Assembly: GCF_002886185.1 (NCBI RefSeq)
Contig: NZ_KZ614146.1
Location: 375,224-439,223 of the forward strand
DNA: 64,000 bases
DNA from: Salipaludibacillus neizhouensis
GTDB lineage: Bacteria; Bacillota; Bacilli; Bacillales; Salisediminibacteriaceae
Direction: 5' to 3'
Both the position numbers and the translations under genes were made by a program. Below, piece by piece: positions 30,434-38,815 of the stretch. Within the stretch, counting starts at the first letter, position 1, and each line of letters opens with the position of its first letter. The notes under the pieces were generated by a model. That model had not been told where the DNA came from. It did not search any database and saw only the letters and a list, made by a program, of their open reading frames with translations.

Positions 30434-30823
30434 ATGGAAACAATGGGCCGTCACATTATCGCAGAATTATGGGGTTGTGACATAGACAAATTAAATAACA
30501 TTGAGTATATCGAAAGATTATTCGTTGATGCAGCTTTAGAAGCGGGCGCCGAGGTAAGGGAAGTGGCATTTCATAAATTTGCTCCTTATGGAGTAAGTGG
30601 AGTTGTCATTATTAGTGAATCACATTTAACAATTCACAGTTTTCCGGAGCACGGGTACGCTAGTATAGATGTATATACGTGTGGAGATCGAATAGATCCA
30701 AATATAGCTTCCGAATACATTTCCAAAGCTTTAAGTGCAAAAACAACCGAAGTTGTAGAGGTGCCAAGAGGCATGGGCCCAATTCGAGTTGGAGAAAGCA
30801 AAGTAGTGCAAGCTTATTCTTAA
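30434..30823 (+). CDS. speD: S-adenosylmethionine decarboxylase proenzyme
   Basis: Makes decarboxylated SAM for spermidine synthesis. The protein is the short bacterial class (129 residues), cleaved before Ser63 in [17 protein letters not shown] to create the pyruvoyl cofactor. His68 and Cys83 of DVYTCGD are in their conserved places. GAAAAGGGGGA precedes the ATG. It lies between gapB and nrdR as in B. subtilis and ends at a terminator, so it is probably a single transcript. Confidence 0.96.
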   Translation: METMGRHIIAELWGCDIDKLNNIEYIERLFVDAALEAGAEVREVAFHKFAPYGVSGVVIISESHLTIHSFPEHGYASIDVYTCGDRIDPNIASEYISKALSAKTTEVVEVPRGMGPIRVGESKVVQAYS

Positions 30824-30827
30824 TTAA

Positions 30828-30870
30828 AAACGGCGCTTTGTTCGTAAATGGACAAGGCGTTGTTTTTTTG
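30828..30870 (+). terminator. Terminator after speD
   Basis: A CGGCGCTTTGTTC / GGACAAGGCGTTG imperfect stem with a short loop is followed by T7. Confidence 0.8.
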
Positions 30871-30876
30871 TTTAAA

Positions 30877-30913
30877 GGTAAGAAATTCTAAATAAAAGAC
30901 GCTACGCGTTTTT
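30877..30913 (+). repeat. R1 repeat, deleted copy D (both ends joined)
   Basis: GGTAAGAA of the R1 5' end is joined within a few bases to AAATAAAAGACGCTACGCG plus T5, the R1 3' hairpin. The ~90-base centre is missing, so this looks like an internal deletion derivative. Confidence 0.6.
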
Positions 30914-31058
30914 CACATTCTATATAAATATCCTAGTTTTCGACACAATCTGGAAAAATAGTATCTCATTCATAATAACTACCATGACAATGTATACATT
31001 TTCAATTGAAGATTTCTTTATTTCTTGCTATGCTTAAGGTGATAAGGTGGGATGATAA

Positions 31059-31469
31059 ATGGGTTTTAAAGACACAATAAATAAGATTTTCAGTTCGGGT
31101 ACGGAAACAAAAGAAAACCATTTTGATGAAACACTGAAAACACACTATTATAAAACGACAAAGGATAAAGTTATAAAAGAATTAGAGGTAATGTTTGGTG
31201 CCAAGCAAGGCTATGAAGTTGCTTCTATTTCAGAGGAACATGGGGAAGTCATCGTTCGTATCAAAAAAGGCAAAAAAGCATTTATGGTTGTCACAGTGAT
31301 CATGGTTCGACCTTTCAGGACCGCCATTGATTTTTCAGTATCTACGGATACCATCATATTTACTGATTTTGGTTACAGTGGTAAATTGATTCGGGAATTA
31401 TATAAGGAACTTGATTCAAGGTTGCCTTTCGTTGGGACAAGTCTAGGAGACAAATTAACCAAGGAGTAA
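31059..31469 (+). CDS. Conserved cytosolic protein of unknown function
   Basis: I do not recognise a characterised family. The 136-residue product has no signal peptide or strong membrane helix. It starts with an amphipathic helix (FKDTINKIFSSG), then a mixed region and a beta-rich half (EVIVRIKKGKKAFMVVTVIMV, residues about 67-87). It lies between speD and nrdR, where I recall no counterpart in B. subtilis. A GATAAGGTGGGATGATAA segment before the ATG gives a usable ribosome site. It is read in the same direction as nrdR, 29 nt away, so co-transcription is possible. Confidence 0.75.
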   Translation: MGFKDTINKIFSSGTETKENHFDETLKTHYYKTTKDKVIKELEVMFGAKQGYEVASISEEHGEVIVRIKKGKKAFMVVTVIMVRPFRTAIDFSVSTDTIIFTDFGYSGKLIRELYKELDSRLPFVGTSLGDKLTKE

Positions 31470-31498
31470 GACAGTGATAGAAACGAGGTGTGTGCCAC

Positions 31499-31963
31499 AT
31501 GAAATGTCCTAGTTGCCAACACAATGGAACAAGGGTTTTAGACTCAAGACCAAGTGATGAGAGCCGTTCGATTCGACGCCGGAGAGAGTGTGAGGACTGT
31601 GGCTATCGTTTTACTACATTCGAAAGAGTGGAACAAACACCTTTAATTGTCGTGAAAAAAGATGGAAACAGAGAAGAATACAATCGCGAAAAGCTATTAA
31701 GGGGTTTGATTCGTGCTTGTGAAAAACGTCCGGTTCCTTTGGAGAAACTGGAAATTATTGCTGAAGATGTTGAAAGAGATCTTCGTAATCAAGGATATTC
31801 TGAAGTTAGCAGTCATCAGATTGGCGAAAAAGTAATGGAGTTTTTAGTAGTTATTGATGATGTGGCTTATGTCAGGTTCGCCTCCGTTTACCGTCAGTTT
31901 AAAGACATAAACGTATTTGTTGATGAATTAAAAGATCTTATTGACCGTGAAAATAAGAAATAG
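31499..31963 (+). CDS. nrdR: Transcriptional repressor NrdR
   Basis: Represses ribonucleotide reductase genes in response to ATP/dATP. An N-terminal zinc ribbon has C3, C6, C31 and C34 (MKCPSCQ and CEDCGYRF), and an ATP-cone domain covers about 49-140 ([19 protein letters not shown]). The 154-residue length is typical. The start is the ATG at 31499, three codons inside a GTG-started frame, because NrdR proteins begin MKCP and GAGGTGTG lies upstream. It is followed by a terminator and then dnaB, as in B. subtilis. No nrd genes are in this window. Confidence 0.96.
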   Translation: MKCPSCQHNGTRVLDSRPSDESRSIRRRRECEDCGYRFTTFERVEQTPLIVVKKDGNREEYNREKLLRGLIRACEKRPVPLEKLEIIAEDVERDLRNQGYSEVSSHQIGEKVMEFLVVIDDVAYVRFASVYRQFKDINVFVDELKDLIDRENKK

Positions 31964-31972
31964 ATTCATTAG

Positions 31973-31998
31973 AATGGAGCATAAAAGCTCCATTTTTC
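31973..31998 (+). terminator. Terminator after nrdR
   Basis: AATGGAGC and GCTCCATT flank a 6-base loop, followed by a T-run. Confidence 0.85.
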
Positions 31999-32056
31999 GC
32001 TACTTTAACATAATTTATCATGAACAGAGCCTTTAAAAGGATTAGGTGAAATAACA

Positions 32057-33472
32057 ATGCATTGGAAAGAGGTATTGCCTTCAAATCGTTATGTTGCTTT
32101 TATGAGAGATAGTATACACACATGGGATCATGATGTATTAACGTTACTTTACCAGCCACTAATTGGTTCTGTAGCTTATAGCTTGTATATGACTCTTTCT
32201 TTAGACGTGCAAAAACAGGCTGATAAAAAAATCGAAAGAACTCATAAGTCTTTAATGACCTTTACAGGACAGCACTTGGACCTTCTTTTTTCAGAACGAA
32301 AGAAATTAGAAGCGTTAGGATTATTAACCGTTTTCCGGAAGAAAGAAGAAGAAGAATATGTTTATTATTATTATATTCATTCACCTATGAATCCGGCAGC
32401 GTTTTTTCATGATGACCTCTTAAGTGTTTTTCTTTATAATAAAATTGGCAGTAAAGAACAATATCGTGAATTGCGGGCGTATTTTCAAATAAATGATGTA
32501 GTGACAGAAGGGTTAGAAAACGTGACGCAAGGTTTTAATCAAGTTTTCACCTCGATCCACCCATCAGAAATAAGAAGTGGATCTTCGGAAATGAGTGATA
32601 ATCTTTTCTCTGAGGTGCCACTATTAGGACAGAATAGTGAAAAACCCTCTTATTCTATGTCAGAGGAAGAATTTGATTTTCAACAATTACTAGCATATTT
32701 GCCTACTTTTGTTCCAAAGGAAGAAGTAGAGAAAGAAACCAGTCAACGGTTAATCTATCAATTAGCCTTTATGTATAAATTAGAGCCCAGGGATATGGCG
32801 AATATGGTTCAAGATGCGATGTTGCATACAGATCAATTAGATGTGGAACAGTTGCGGGAACAGGCGAAGCGCAGGTATCGTATGAACGAAAAGGATGAAC
32901 CGCCAAGGTTAGGGTTAAGGAAACAAAGTGACACGGAAAAAAGCTTCACGGGACCTCCTAAAACGCAGGAAGAGCATACTATCCTCTATTTTGAATCAAC
33001 GGCGCCGATCGAATATTTAGAAGAATTAAATGATGGAGCGAAGATCTACGAAGGTGACATGGATATTATTGAAAAGCTGATCTTTGAATATAAGCTATCT
33101 CCAGGTGTTGTTAACGTATTGCTAGATTATATTTTCAGGGTGAATGATCAAAAACTATCTAAAGCTCTTGCCTTCAAGATAGCTAATCATTGGAAACGAA
33201 AAAAGATTCGTACAGTGAAGGAAGCAATGGAACTGGCTAAAAAAGAAAATCAAAAAAGCAAAGAGTTTAAAAAGAATCCTCAACCTGCTTATGCTAATAA
33301 AACAGCCTATGCGGGAGCGGTAAAACAAGAACCTCTTCCGAAATGGATGAAAGACGAAGAAGGTTGGCAAAAGAACCAAGGTTCAGATGAAGACTTGGAA
33401 AAGGCAAAGCAGGAAGCCGCGAAATTTCGTGAAATGTTAAAAAAGAAGAAGCAGCAAAAGGGGGAATCGTAA
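32057..33472 (+). CDS. dnaB: Replication initiation / helicase-loading protein DnaB
   Basis: In Firmicutes DnaB works with DnaD and DnaI to load the replicative helicase DnaC and tethers the origin to the membrane. The 471-residue length is typical. Two DnaB/DnaD-type domains are seen (N-terminal winged-helix region about 5-130; C-terminal DDBH2 region about 315-400 with EKLIFEYKLSPGVVNVLLDY), and the tail is lysine-rich (PLPKWMKDEEGW near 433, the YxxxIxxxW-like end). Its stop abuts the dnaI start, giving a tight operon. Confidence 0.95.
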   Translation: MHWKEVLPSNRYVAFMRDSIHTWDHDVLTLLYQPLIGSVAYSLYMTLSLDVQKQADKKIERTHKSLMTFTGQHLDLLFSERKKLEALGLLTVFRKKEEEEYVYYYYIHSPMNPAAFFHDDLLSVFLYNKIGSKEQYRELRAYFQINDVVTEGLENVTQGFNQVFTSIHPSEIRSGSSEMSDNLFSEVPLLGQNSEKPSYSMSEEEFDFQQLLAYLPTFVPKEEVEKETSQRLIYQLAFMYKLEPRDMANMVQDAMLHTDQLDVEQLREQAKRRYRMNEKDEPPRLGLRKQSDTEKSFTGPPKTQEEHTILYFESTAPIEYLEELNDGAKIYEGDMDIIEKLIFEYKLSPGVVNVLLDYIFRVNDQKLSKALAFKIANHWKRKKIRTVKEAMELAKKENQKSKEFKKNPQPAYANKTAYAGAVKQEPLPKWMKDEEGWQKNQGSDEDLEKAKQEAAKFREMLKKKKQQKGES

Positions 33473-34414
33473 ATGGATTCCATTGAGCAGTCAATAAAAC
33501 AGTTTTCAGGTGGCCGTTTTGAAAAACGATTTGAACAACTGAAGAAGAATACGTTGCAAAACCATCGTATTAAATTATTTCTCGATAAAAATCCGGAAAT
33601 GACTAATGAAAATATAGAAAAAGGAATCAACGAACTTTATCAATTTACTCAACAGTGGAACAACTGTGATCAATGTCCCGGACTAGAGGCCTGTCCAAAC
33701 TTAATTCAAGGATTTCAACCAGATTTGAATGTTTACCGCGGGGAAATTCAAAATCAATATAAACCTTGTTCATTGAAGAAAAAAGATGAGGAGCGAAAGA
33801 GACAAGCTTCTTTTGTGCAAAGTCTTTACCTACCGAAAGAAATGACGCAAGTAAGCTTCGATGATTTTCATGAAGACAATTCATCGAGGACAAACGCTTT
33901 TACAAAGGCGATGGCTTTTTGTGCATCAGTCAATCCTGGGGAAGACGGTCAAGGCCTTTATATTCACGGGCCATTTGGTGTGGGAAAAACATTTCTTGTC
34001 GGAGCAATCGCTAATTATTTAGCCGACGAAGAAGTAACAACGATGATTGTGTATACGCCGGACTTTTTTCGTGAACTGAAAAATGGGATTTCTGATGGTT
34101 CATATCAAGGGAAAATGGATATGGTCAAAAGAGCACCTGTTCTAATTATGGATGATATTGGTGCGGAAACCATGTCAAACTGGATCCGAGATGATATTTT
34201 AGGGGCTATATTACAGTTCCGGATGATGGAAAAACTCCCGACAATCTTTACGTCAAACTTTGATTTAAGTGAATTAGAGATACATCTCTCTTCCACGCAA
34301 AGAGGTGGTGTTGAAAAAGTTGATCAATTAAAGGCGAGGCGTATTTTAGAACGCGTAAAACATTTAAATGAAGTAATTGATATGAAAGGCGAAAACAAGC
34401 GGAATCAACGATAA
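33473..34414 (+). CDS. dnaI: Primosomal helicase loader DnaI
   Basis: An AAA+ ATPase that delivers helicase DnaC to the origin. The N-terminal domain has a zinc-binding cluster (CDQCPGLEACP near 64-74 with a later Cys in KPCS). The ATPase domain has Walker A GPFGVGKT near 164-171, Walker B LIMDDIG near 224-230, and FTSNFDLSELE for sensor 1. The 313-residue length is normal. The start codon follows the dnaB stop with no gap, and the ribosome site AAAAGGGGG lies in the dnaB end. Confidence 0.97.
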   Translation: MDSIEQSIKQFSGGRFEKRFEQLKKNTLQNHRIKLFLDKNPEMTNENIEKGINELYQFTQQWNNCDQCPGLEACPNLIQGFQPDLNVYRGEIQNQYKPCSLKKKDEERKRQASFVQSLYLPKEMTQVSFDDFHEDNSSRTNAFTKAMAFCASVNPGEDGQGLYIHGPFGVGKTFLVGAIANYLADEEVTTMIVYTPDFFRELKNGISDGSYQGKMDMVKRAPVLIMDDIGAETMSNWIRDDILGAILQFRMMEKLPTIFTSNFDLSELEIHLSSTQRGGVEKVDQLKARRILERVKHLNEVIDMKGENKRNQR

Positions 34415-34562
34415 ATCCGAGCTAAGTGAAAGGCAAATCGATCAGTTTTGCCTTGAATGAGATTAAAATTACAACTTCTAAGAGGGCAAAATTAAAGCAA
34501 AAATACCCAGTTTTATGTTACGATAAAACAATAGTGTACAGTTTTGAGAATGGAGGAATAAA

Positions 34563-35669
34563 ATGAGTGTTGATCAAATTCTCGATCGAGCCCGACAGGG
34601 AAAACGTATTTCTGTCGAAGATGCAGTAGAACTTTATGATAGTGATGAGGTAGAAAAAATAGGTGAAGTTGCCAATGAAATGATGTTAAAGTGGCATCCG
34701 GAGCCGGTTACAACGTTTGTCATTGGACGGAACGTTAACTATACGAATTTATGTGATACTTATTGTCGCTTTTGTGCCTTTTACCGTCCTCCTGGTTCAA
34801 AAGAAGGATATGTTCTAGATAATGAAGAAATATTTAAAAAAATTCAGGAAACAAAAGATGTGAATGGAACGGAAATTCTCATGCAAGGTGGGACAAATCC
34901 AAATCTTTCATTTAGTTATTATACAGACCTTCTTCGAGAAATAAAAAAGAGGTTTGACATTACAATGCATTCGTTCTCACCAGCTGAAATCAGAAAAATG
35001 GCTGATGTATCCGGTTTATCACTTGAAGAGGTGTTGACGGAACTTCACGATGCAGGCCTTGATTCGGTTCCAGGTGGAGGTGCAGAAATACTTGATAACC
35101 GCACAAGACGTCGGATTAGTCGTTTAAAAGGTACTTGGGAAGAATGGATTGAAACGATGAAGCTTGTAAAAAAAGTCGGCATGCACGGGACTGCAACAAT
35201 GGTCATTGGATTCGGTGAAACGTCTGAAGAAAGAGCCTTACACCTTCAACGTGTCCGGGATGCACAAGATGAGACTGATTGCTTCCTAGCATTTATTTCT
35301 TGGACGTTCCAGTCAGAGAATACAAACATGAAAGGTGAAAAAGTTACCTCTCGTGAATACTTAAAGAATTTAGCTATATCCCGAATTTTCTTAGATAATG
35401 TTGCTAATTTCCAATCGTCTTGGGTAACTATGGGTCCTGAAACAGGAAAAACATCCCTTTCTTATGGATGTAATGATTTTGGTAGCACGATGATGGAAGA
35501 AAATGTTGTTTCCGCTGCCGGGGCAACACATAAAGTTGACACTAATTTGATTCTTCGATTAATCCGTGAAGCTGGCAAAGTTCCTGCACAGCGAGATACA
35601 AAGTATAATACTCTCCATGTATTCGAAGAGGATGAAAAAGTTGAGAAAGATTTTGTTATGCAAAATTAG
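34563..35669 (+). CDS. mqnC: Cyclic dehypoxanthinyl futalosine synthase (radical SAM)
   Basis: Cyclises dehypoxanthine futalosine in the futalosine route to menaquinone. The radical SAM cluster motif CDTYCRFC is at residues 64-71, preceded by NVNYTNLC. Further family segments are ILMQGGTNPNLSFSYY, DSVPGGGAEIL and TMVIGFGET. The 368-residue length is typical. TGGAGGA precedes the ATG. It lies alone between dnaI and ytxC, where B. subtilis, which uses the classical men pathway, has ytxB. Partner genes mqnA, mqnB/E and mqnD are not in the window. Confidence 0.95.
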   Translation: MSVDQILDRARQGKRISVEDAVELYDSDEVEKIGEVANEMMLKWHPEPVTTFVIGRNVNYTNLCDTYCRFCAFYRPPGSKEGYVLDNEEIFKKIQETKDVNGTEILMQGGTNPNLSFSYYTDLLREIKKRFDITMHSFSPAEIRKMADVSGLSLEEVLTELHDAGLDSVPGGGAEILDNRTRRRISRLKGTWEEWIETMKLVKKVGMHGTATMVIGFGETSEERALHLQRVRDAQDETDCFLAFISWTFQSENTNMKGEKVTSREYLKNLAISRIFLDNVANFQSSWVTMGPETGKTSLSYGCNDFGSTMMEENVVSAAGATHKVDTNLILRLIREAGKVPAQRDTKYNTLHVFEEDEKVEKDFVMQN

Positions 35670-35694
35670 AACATATTTTATACTTAAAACACAA

Positions 35695-35730
35695 ACACAA
35701 CCTCATCTCCACGGGGGTTGTGTTTTTTTT
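35695..35730 (+). terminator. Terminator after mqnC
   Basis: ACACAACC pairs with GGTTGTGT over a GC-rich loop, followed by T8. Confidence 0.88.
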
Positions 35731-35914
35731 ATGGTGCAAAAGGTTGTTACTTTCACTAGAATCGGCTGCTCTATTTTATTTTAAAACTTTCAATTCATAA
35801 TTAATCCCAAGAACCATATACATATAATAGATATTACTAAAGAGTTGAACTGCATCAAGAAAAACACCCGGACGATCAACTCTTAATGTGTGATTTGACT
35901 GGGAGGGGCTGCTG

Positions 35915-36805
35915 TTGTTAACGATTGATTTCCAAGATTCACATATAGGTGAATCTTTTTACGAACAACTTCGACATTCGTTATCTATTTTAGGGGGAAA
36001 AGGCAAAAGCGAGACGATCGTAGATTACCAGTATAATCGAAAAAACGGTACTGCAGCTCTTATACTATCAGGACTTCAGGACTTACACCTAGATAAGAAA
36101 CATCATATTATTGCAATATTAACAAATGTAACTGTCGCTACTTATTTCTCGAAGTGGCTCGAAGAATGTTTACGTGAATCATTTTATTACGAAGACAAGG
36201 AAGAGATTCAATCTATTGTAGAAACTGCTAAACTGATTTTTTTCCCTGGGCTTGAAACAAAAATGATTTTACTTCCTTTTACCTTTTATCAATGGCAACA
36301 AGAAATTTATAAGCAGATATCACCTTTTATTGAGGAAGATATTTCTTTCTCATTTGATTCCTTGATAGCATTTAGATTATTAAATGCTAAAGAGAAATTA
36401 TTAGATGTGGTAGAGATTGCTATTGATGAATACAAAATGGAGTTAGAATATCAGTCCATGGTTCAACGATGTCGAGACGTATTAAAAGAGCAAAAGTCCA
36501 AAGTTGAAGCTGTATATGTTCACCTGAAAGACGGGGTAGAATTCTACGACGAAGAAAAGAAGAAGTTATCCCTTCAACAAATTTACAAATGGCTTCATGC
36601 AGAAACAGCATTTGAGAAATCATTGCCTTATCAAGAACGCATGATTGGACCATTAGTTAGTATGGCTCCAAATAAGATTTATTTATTTGCACAGGATATA
36701 GAAGACGATCTCTACCATACACTGAGAAATATATTTGAAGAACGAATTGTACTAATGAACAGGTGGCCATTTGATTTTTCTGATAAGAAGATTAGAGGAT
36801 TATAG
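35915..36805 (+). CDS. ytxC: Sporulation protein YtxC
   Basis: A 296-residue soluble protein that matches the YtxC family by position (dnaI-ytxC-thrS in B. subtilis) and size. No catalytic motif is visible; it is rich in charged helices, with a conserved-looking C-terminus MAPNKIYLFAQDIEDDLYHTL. It is listed as a putative sporulation gene in B. subtilis, but the molecular role is unknown. The start is TTG at 35915, chosen because GGGAGGGGC lies 7 nt upstream. An insertion sequence begins about 40 bases after its stop. Confidence 0.85.
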   Translation: MLTIDFQDSHIGESFYEQLRHSLSILGGKGKSETIVDYQYNRKNGTAALILSGLQDLHLDKKHHIIAILTNVTVATYFSKWLEECLRESFYYEDKEEIQSIVETAKLIFFPGLETKMILLPFTFYQWQQEIYKQISPFIEEDISFSFDSLIAFRLLNAKEKLLDVVEIAIDEYKMELEYQSMVQRCRDVLKEQKSKVEAVYVHLKDGVEFYDEEKKKLSLQQIYKWLHAETAFEKSLPYQERMIGPLVSMAPNKIYLFAQDIEDDLYHTLRNIFEERIVLMNRWPFDFSDKKIRGL

Positions 36806-36843
36806 CATTCCTGTAGTGCGTTAATTTCGACTTTGAAAAAAAT

Positions 36844-36907
36844 AGAGCCCCTCAGTAAGATAAGAGTATAGATACCAAACTAAAACTCAAATCTAAGGAG
36901 GAGCTCT
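36844..36907 (+). promoter_or_regulatory. Hairpin hiding the transposase ribosome site
   Basis: AGAGCCCCTC (36844-36853) pairs with GAGGAGCTCT (36898-36907) with one wobble pair. The right arm contains the AAGGAGGAG Shine-Dalgarno of the transposase, so a transcript starting outside the element would fold and block translation. Confidence 0.55.
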
Positions 36908-36910
36908 TAT

Positions 36911-38185
36911 ATGAAGTTTAAAATGCAAGACAAACAAAATCAACTAATTGAAAGAATTTCTGATAAACATCTTGTTGTTGGTGTGGATATAGCACAGCAT
37001 GTTCATGTTGCACGAGCTGTAAATTTCCGTGGTATTGTCGTCGGTGATCCTCTCACTTTTGAAAATAACGAGAAAGGTTTCGCTAGATTAATGGAATGGA
37101 TTTGTCATTTAAAACTTTCAAAAGGATTAAATACTGAAATAGTTGGGATGGAACCTACCGGACATTACTGGTTGAACCTATCTAAATGGTTATATGATCA
37201 AGATATTGATGTAGTAACCGTTAATCCTCACCATGTGAAAAGAAATAAAGAAAATCGTGATAATACCCAATCTAAAAGCGATAAAAAAGATGCCCTTGTG
37301 ATTGCAGATATGATCAAGAATGGGTATTACTCCTTTATCCGGCCCACTTCTGAAGCTTTTGAAAAGCTTCGAGTGCTAATGGCTAACCGAGATGTAATCG
37401 TTAAACGCCTCACCAGTTCTATTAACCAAATAAATCGTTGGGTAGATATTGTCTTCCCTGAACTTCGAGAAGTATTTAAAGATGTAAAAGGAAAAGGGGC
37501 AATCGCAACACTTCGGTTATTTCCTACACCTTCAGAACTATGTTCCATGAAAGCACAGGATATAGTGAAAGGTTGGAAAACAGTGATGAAACGTCACGCA
37601 GGACTTAAAAAAGCACAATCGTTAATTGACTTAGCAAAAAATTCTGTAGGCAGTAAACAAGCACACGAAGCCTATAAGCTTCATTTAGAACATTTACTTG
37701 AAGAATTCGATTTAGCAAAAGTCCAACTCGAAAGAGTAGAAAAAGAAGTCACTTCCGTACTTGATCAAATTACTTTCGCTAAAAAAATAATTGCCATTGA
37801 AGGAATTAGTGAAATTTCATTGGCGGGTATTTTAGGAGAAGCTGGTGATTTAAGTGGCTTCGCGCATGGTAATTCTCTATTACGACATGCGGGACTACAT
37901 CTGGCAGAAGCAAGCTCGGGTAAATGGAAAGGACAAATTGTCGTTTCAAAACGTGGGAGATCTCGACTAAGGCGATTTTTATTTTTAACGACATTAAGCC
38001 TTGTGAGCAATAACTCTGATTTCAAGCAGATTCATTTTAATAATGTTAAAGTCAAAAAGATGAAAAAAATGAAATCTATCATGAAACTCGTGGGGAAATT
38101 AGCAAGAATATTGGTGGCAATATCTAAAAATCATGAATCATATTGTTCTCAGAAAGTACAACCATTAGCACCTATAGCAGCTTAA
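36911..38185 (+). CDS. IS110 family transposase (DEDD type)
   Basis: A 424-residue RuvC-like DEDD recombinase with an N-terminal DEDD_Tnp_IS110 domain (VVGVDIAQHVHVA near 22-34, GMEPTGHYW near 80-88, KSDKKDALVIADMI near 121-134) and a C-terminal Transposase_20 domain (IEGISEISLAGILGEAGDL near 297-315, RHAGLHLAEASSGKW). The Ser of the C-terminal domain is in EASSG. These enzymes use an element-encoded guide RNA to join donor and target DNA. The gene is intact, so the element may be active. AAGGAGGAG precedes the ATG within a hairpin. Confidence 0.93.
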   Translation: MKFKMQDKQNQLIERISDKHLVVGVDIAQHVHVARAVNFRGIVVGDPLTFENNEKGFARLMEWICHLKLSKGLNTEIVGMEPTGHYWLNLSKWLYDQDIDVVTVNPHHVKRNKENRDNTQSKSDKKDALVIADMIKNGYYSFIRPTSEAFEKLRVLMANRDVIVKRLTSSINQINRWVDIVFPELREVFKDVKGKGAIATLRLFPTPSELCSMKAQDIVKGWKTVMKRHAGLKKAQSLIDLAKNSVGSKQAHEAYKLHLEHLLEEFDLAKVQLERVEKEVTSVLDQITFAKKIIAIEGISEISLAGILGEAGDLSGFAHGNSLLRHAGLHLAEASSGKWKGQIVVSKRGRSRLRRFLFLTTLSLVSNNSDFKQIHFNNVKVKKMKKMKSIMKLVGKLARILVAISKNHESYCSQKVQPLAPIAA

Positions 38186-38250
38186 TTCTAATCGTAAACT
38201 AAGTAAGGCTTTAAAGTAATTAAAAGTAGTTTAATAATTCTTGAATGTTG

Positions 38251-38570
38251 GCTTATTCGTAGGATTACAGAGAAAGCGCGGAGTACTGGATACCGTTGTA
38301 CCTAAGGGCACTGACCCGTTTGCGCAGCAAAACCGGCCTCCACCCCTTGGATAGGCATGACGAAGGAATGAAAGGGCAAATGACCCGTTGAGACATGGGA
38401 GGGATAGCCTCCAGGGGCGGCGTGGAGATGCGTGCAGTATATTATGGAAATAAATGGAGCTACTATTGACTCCTCTATTCCCGCATGCCTTCATGTAGCC
38501 TTTATTATCAAAACTCATTCCATTCATCCGTCATTGTTCTTAGAAGTGGTCTGAAATCCTGCGAATAAGC
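38251..38570 (+). ncRNA. Candidate guide (bridge/seek) RNA region of the IS110 element
   Basis: The non-coding right end has no credible gene but is strongly structured. GCTTATTCGTAGGATT (38251-38266) and AATCCTGCGAATAAGC (38555-38570) give a fully paired 16-bp RNA stem with one G-U pair, enclosing 288 nt. Inside, GGGCA..TGACCCGTT occurs twice (38306-38320 and 38374-38389), and CTCCACCCC-TTGG can pair with CCAGGGG-CGGCGTGGAG. IS110-family elements are known to encode a structured guide RNA in a non-coding end; which part is the mature RNA is inferred. The strand is assumed to be that of the transposase. Confidence 0.45.
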
Positions 38571-38646
38571 GAGCATTTGTGAGTAAATAGAATCTAACTG
38601 AGGGAGTTTAAGTGACTATAAAAAGTAAAATAATTTTTATTTAAGA

Positions 38647-38778
38647 GATAAGAATTTATAAAATTAGCAGCTACCTTCAACACCGCGCGTATCAAGGGAA
38701 ACCCACCCTTGATACTTAAAACATGGCGGTGGAAGCTGACGCTGTATTTAATGAAAGACGGCTATGCCGTTTTTCTTA
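38647..38778 (+). repeat. R1 repeat, copy E (long structured form)
   Basis: Shares GATAAGAA...AGCTACCTT, GACGCTGTATTTAAT and AAAGACG with copy F, but has a different centre: CACCGC pairs with GCGGTG, and TATCAAGGG pairs with CCCTTGATA. It ends in ACGGC-TAT-GCCGT plus T5, where copy F has ACGC-TAC-GCGT. It stops two bases before the -35 of the thrS leader promoter. Confidence 0.75.
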
Positions 38779-38780
38779 GG

Positions 38781-38809
38781 TTGATTTTCTTATGTGACAT
38801 CATTATAAT
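38781..38809 (+). promoter_or_regulatory. Promoter of the thrS T-box leader
   Basis: TTGATT (38781-38786), 17 bp, TATAAT (38804-38809): near-consensus sigma-A promoter with a predicted start near 38816. Confidence 0.8.
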
Positions 38810-38815
38810 ACTATC

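Larger units (their letters stand above)
36843..38606 (+). mobile_element. IS110/IS1111-like insertion sequence
   Basis: A transposase of the IS110 family is flanked by a short left end (about 65 nt) and a long right end (about 400 nt). Subterminal inverted repeats are visible: CCCTCAGTAAGA (36849-36860) on the left and TCTAACTGAGGG (38593-38604) on the right, 11 of 12 matching. Such subterminal repeats and a long 3' non-coding end are features of the IS1111 group. Exact ends are uncertain because this family makes no clean terminal repeats. It interrupts the ytxC-thrS synteny. Confidence 0.75.

Noticed and set aside
38231..38527. 98-codon minus-strand frame in the IS110 right end
   Set aside because: No ribosome site, unusual composition, and it overlaps the paired RNA structure; treated as non-coding.
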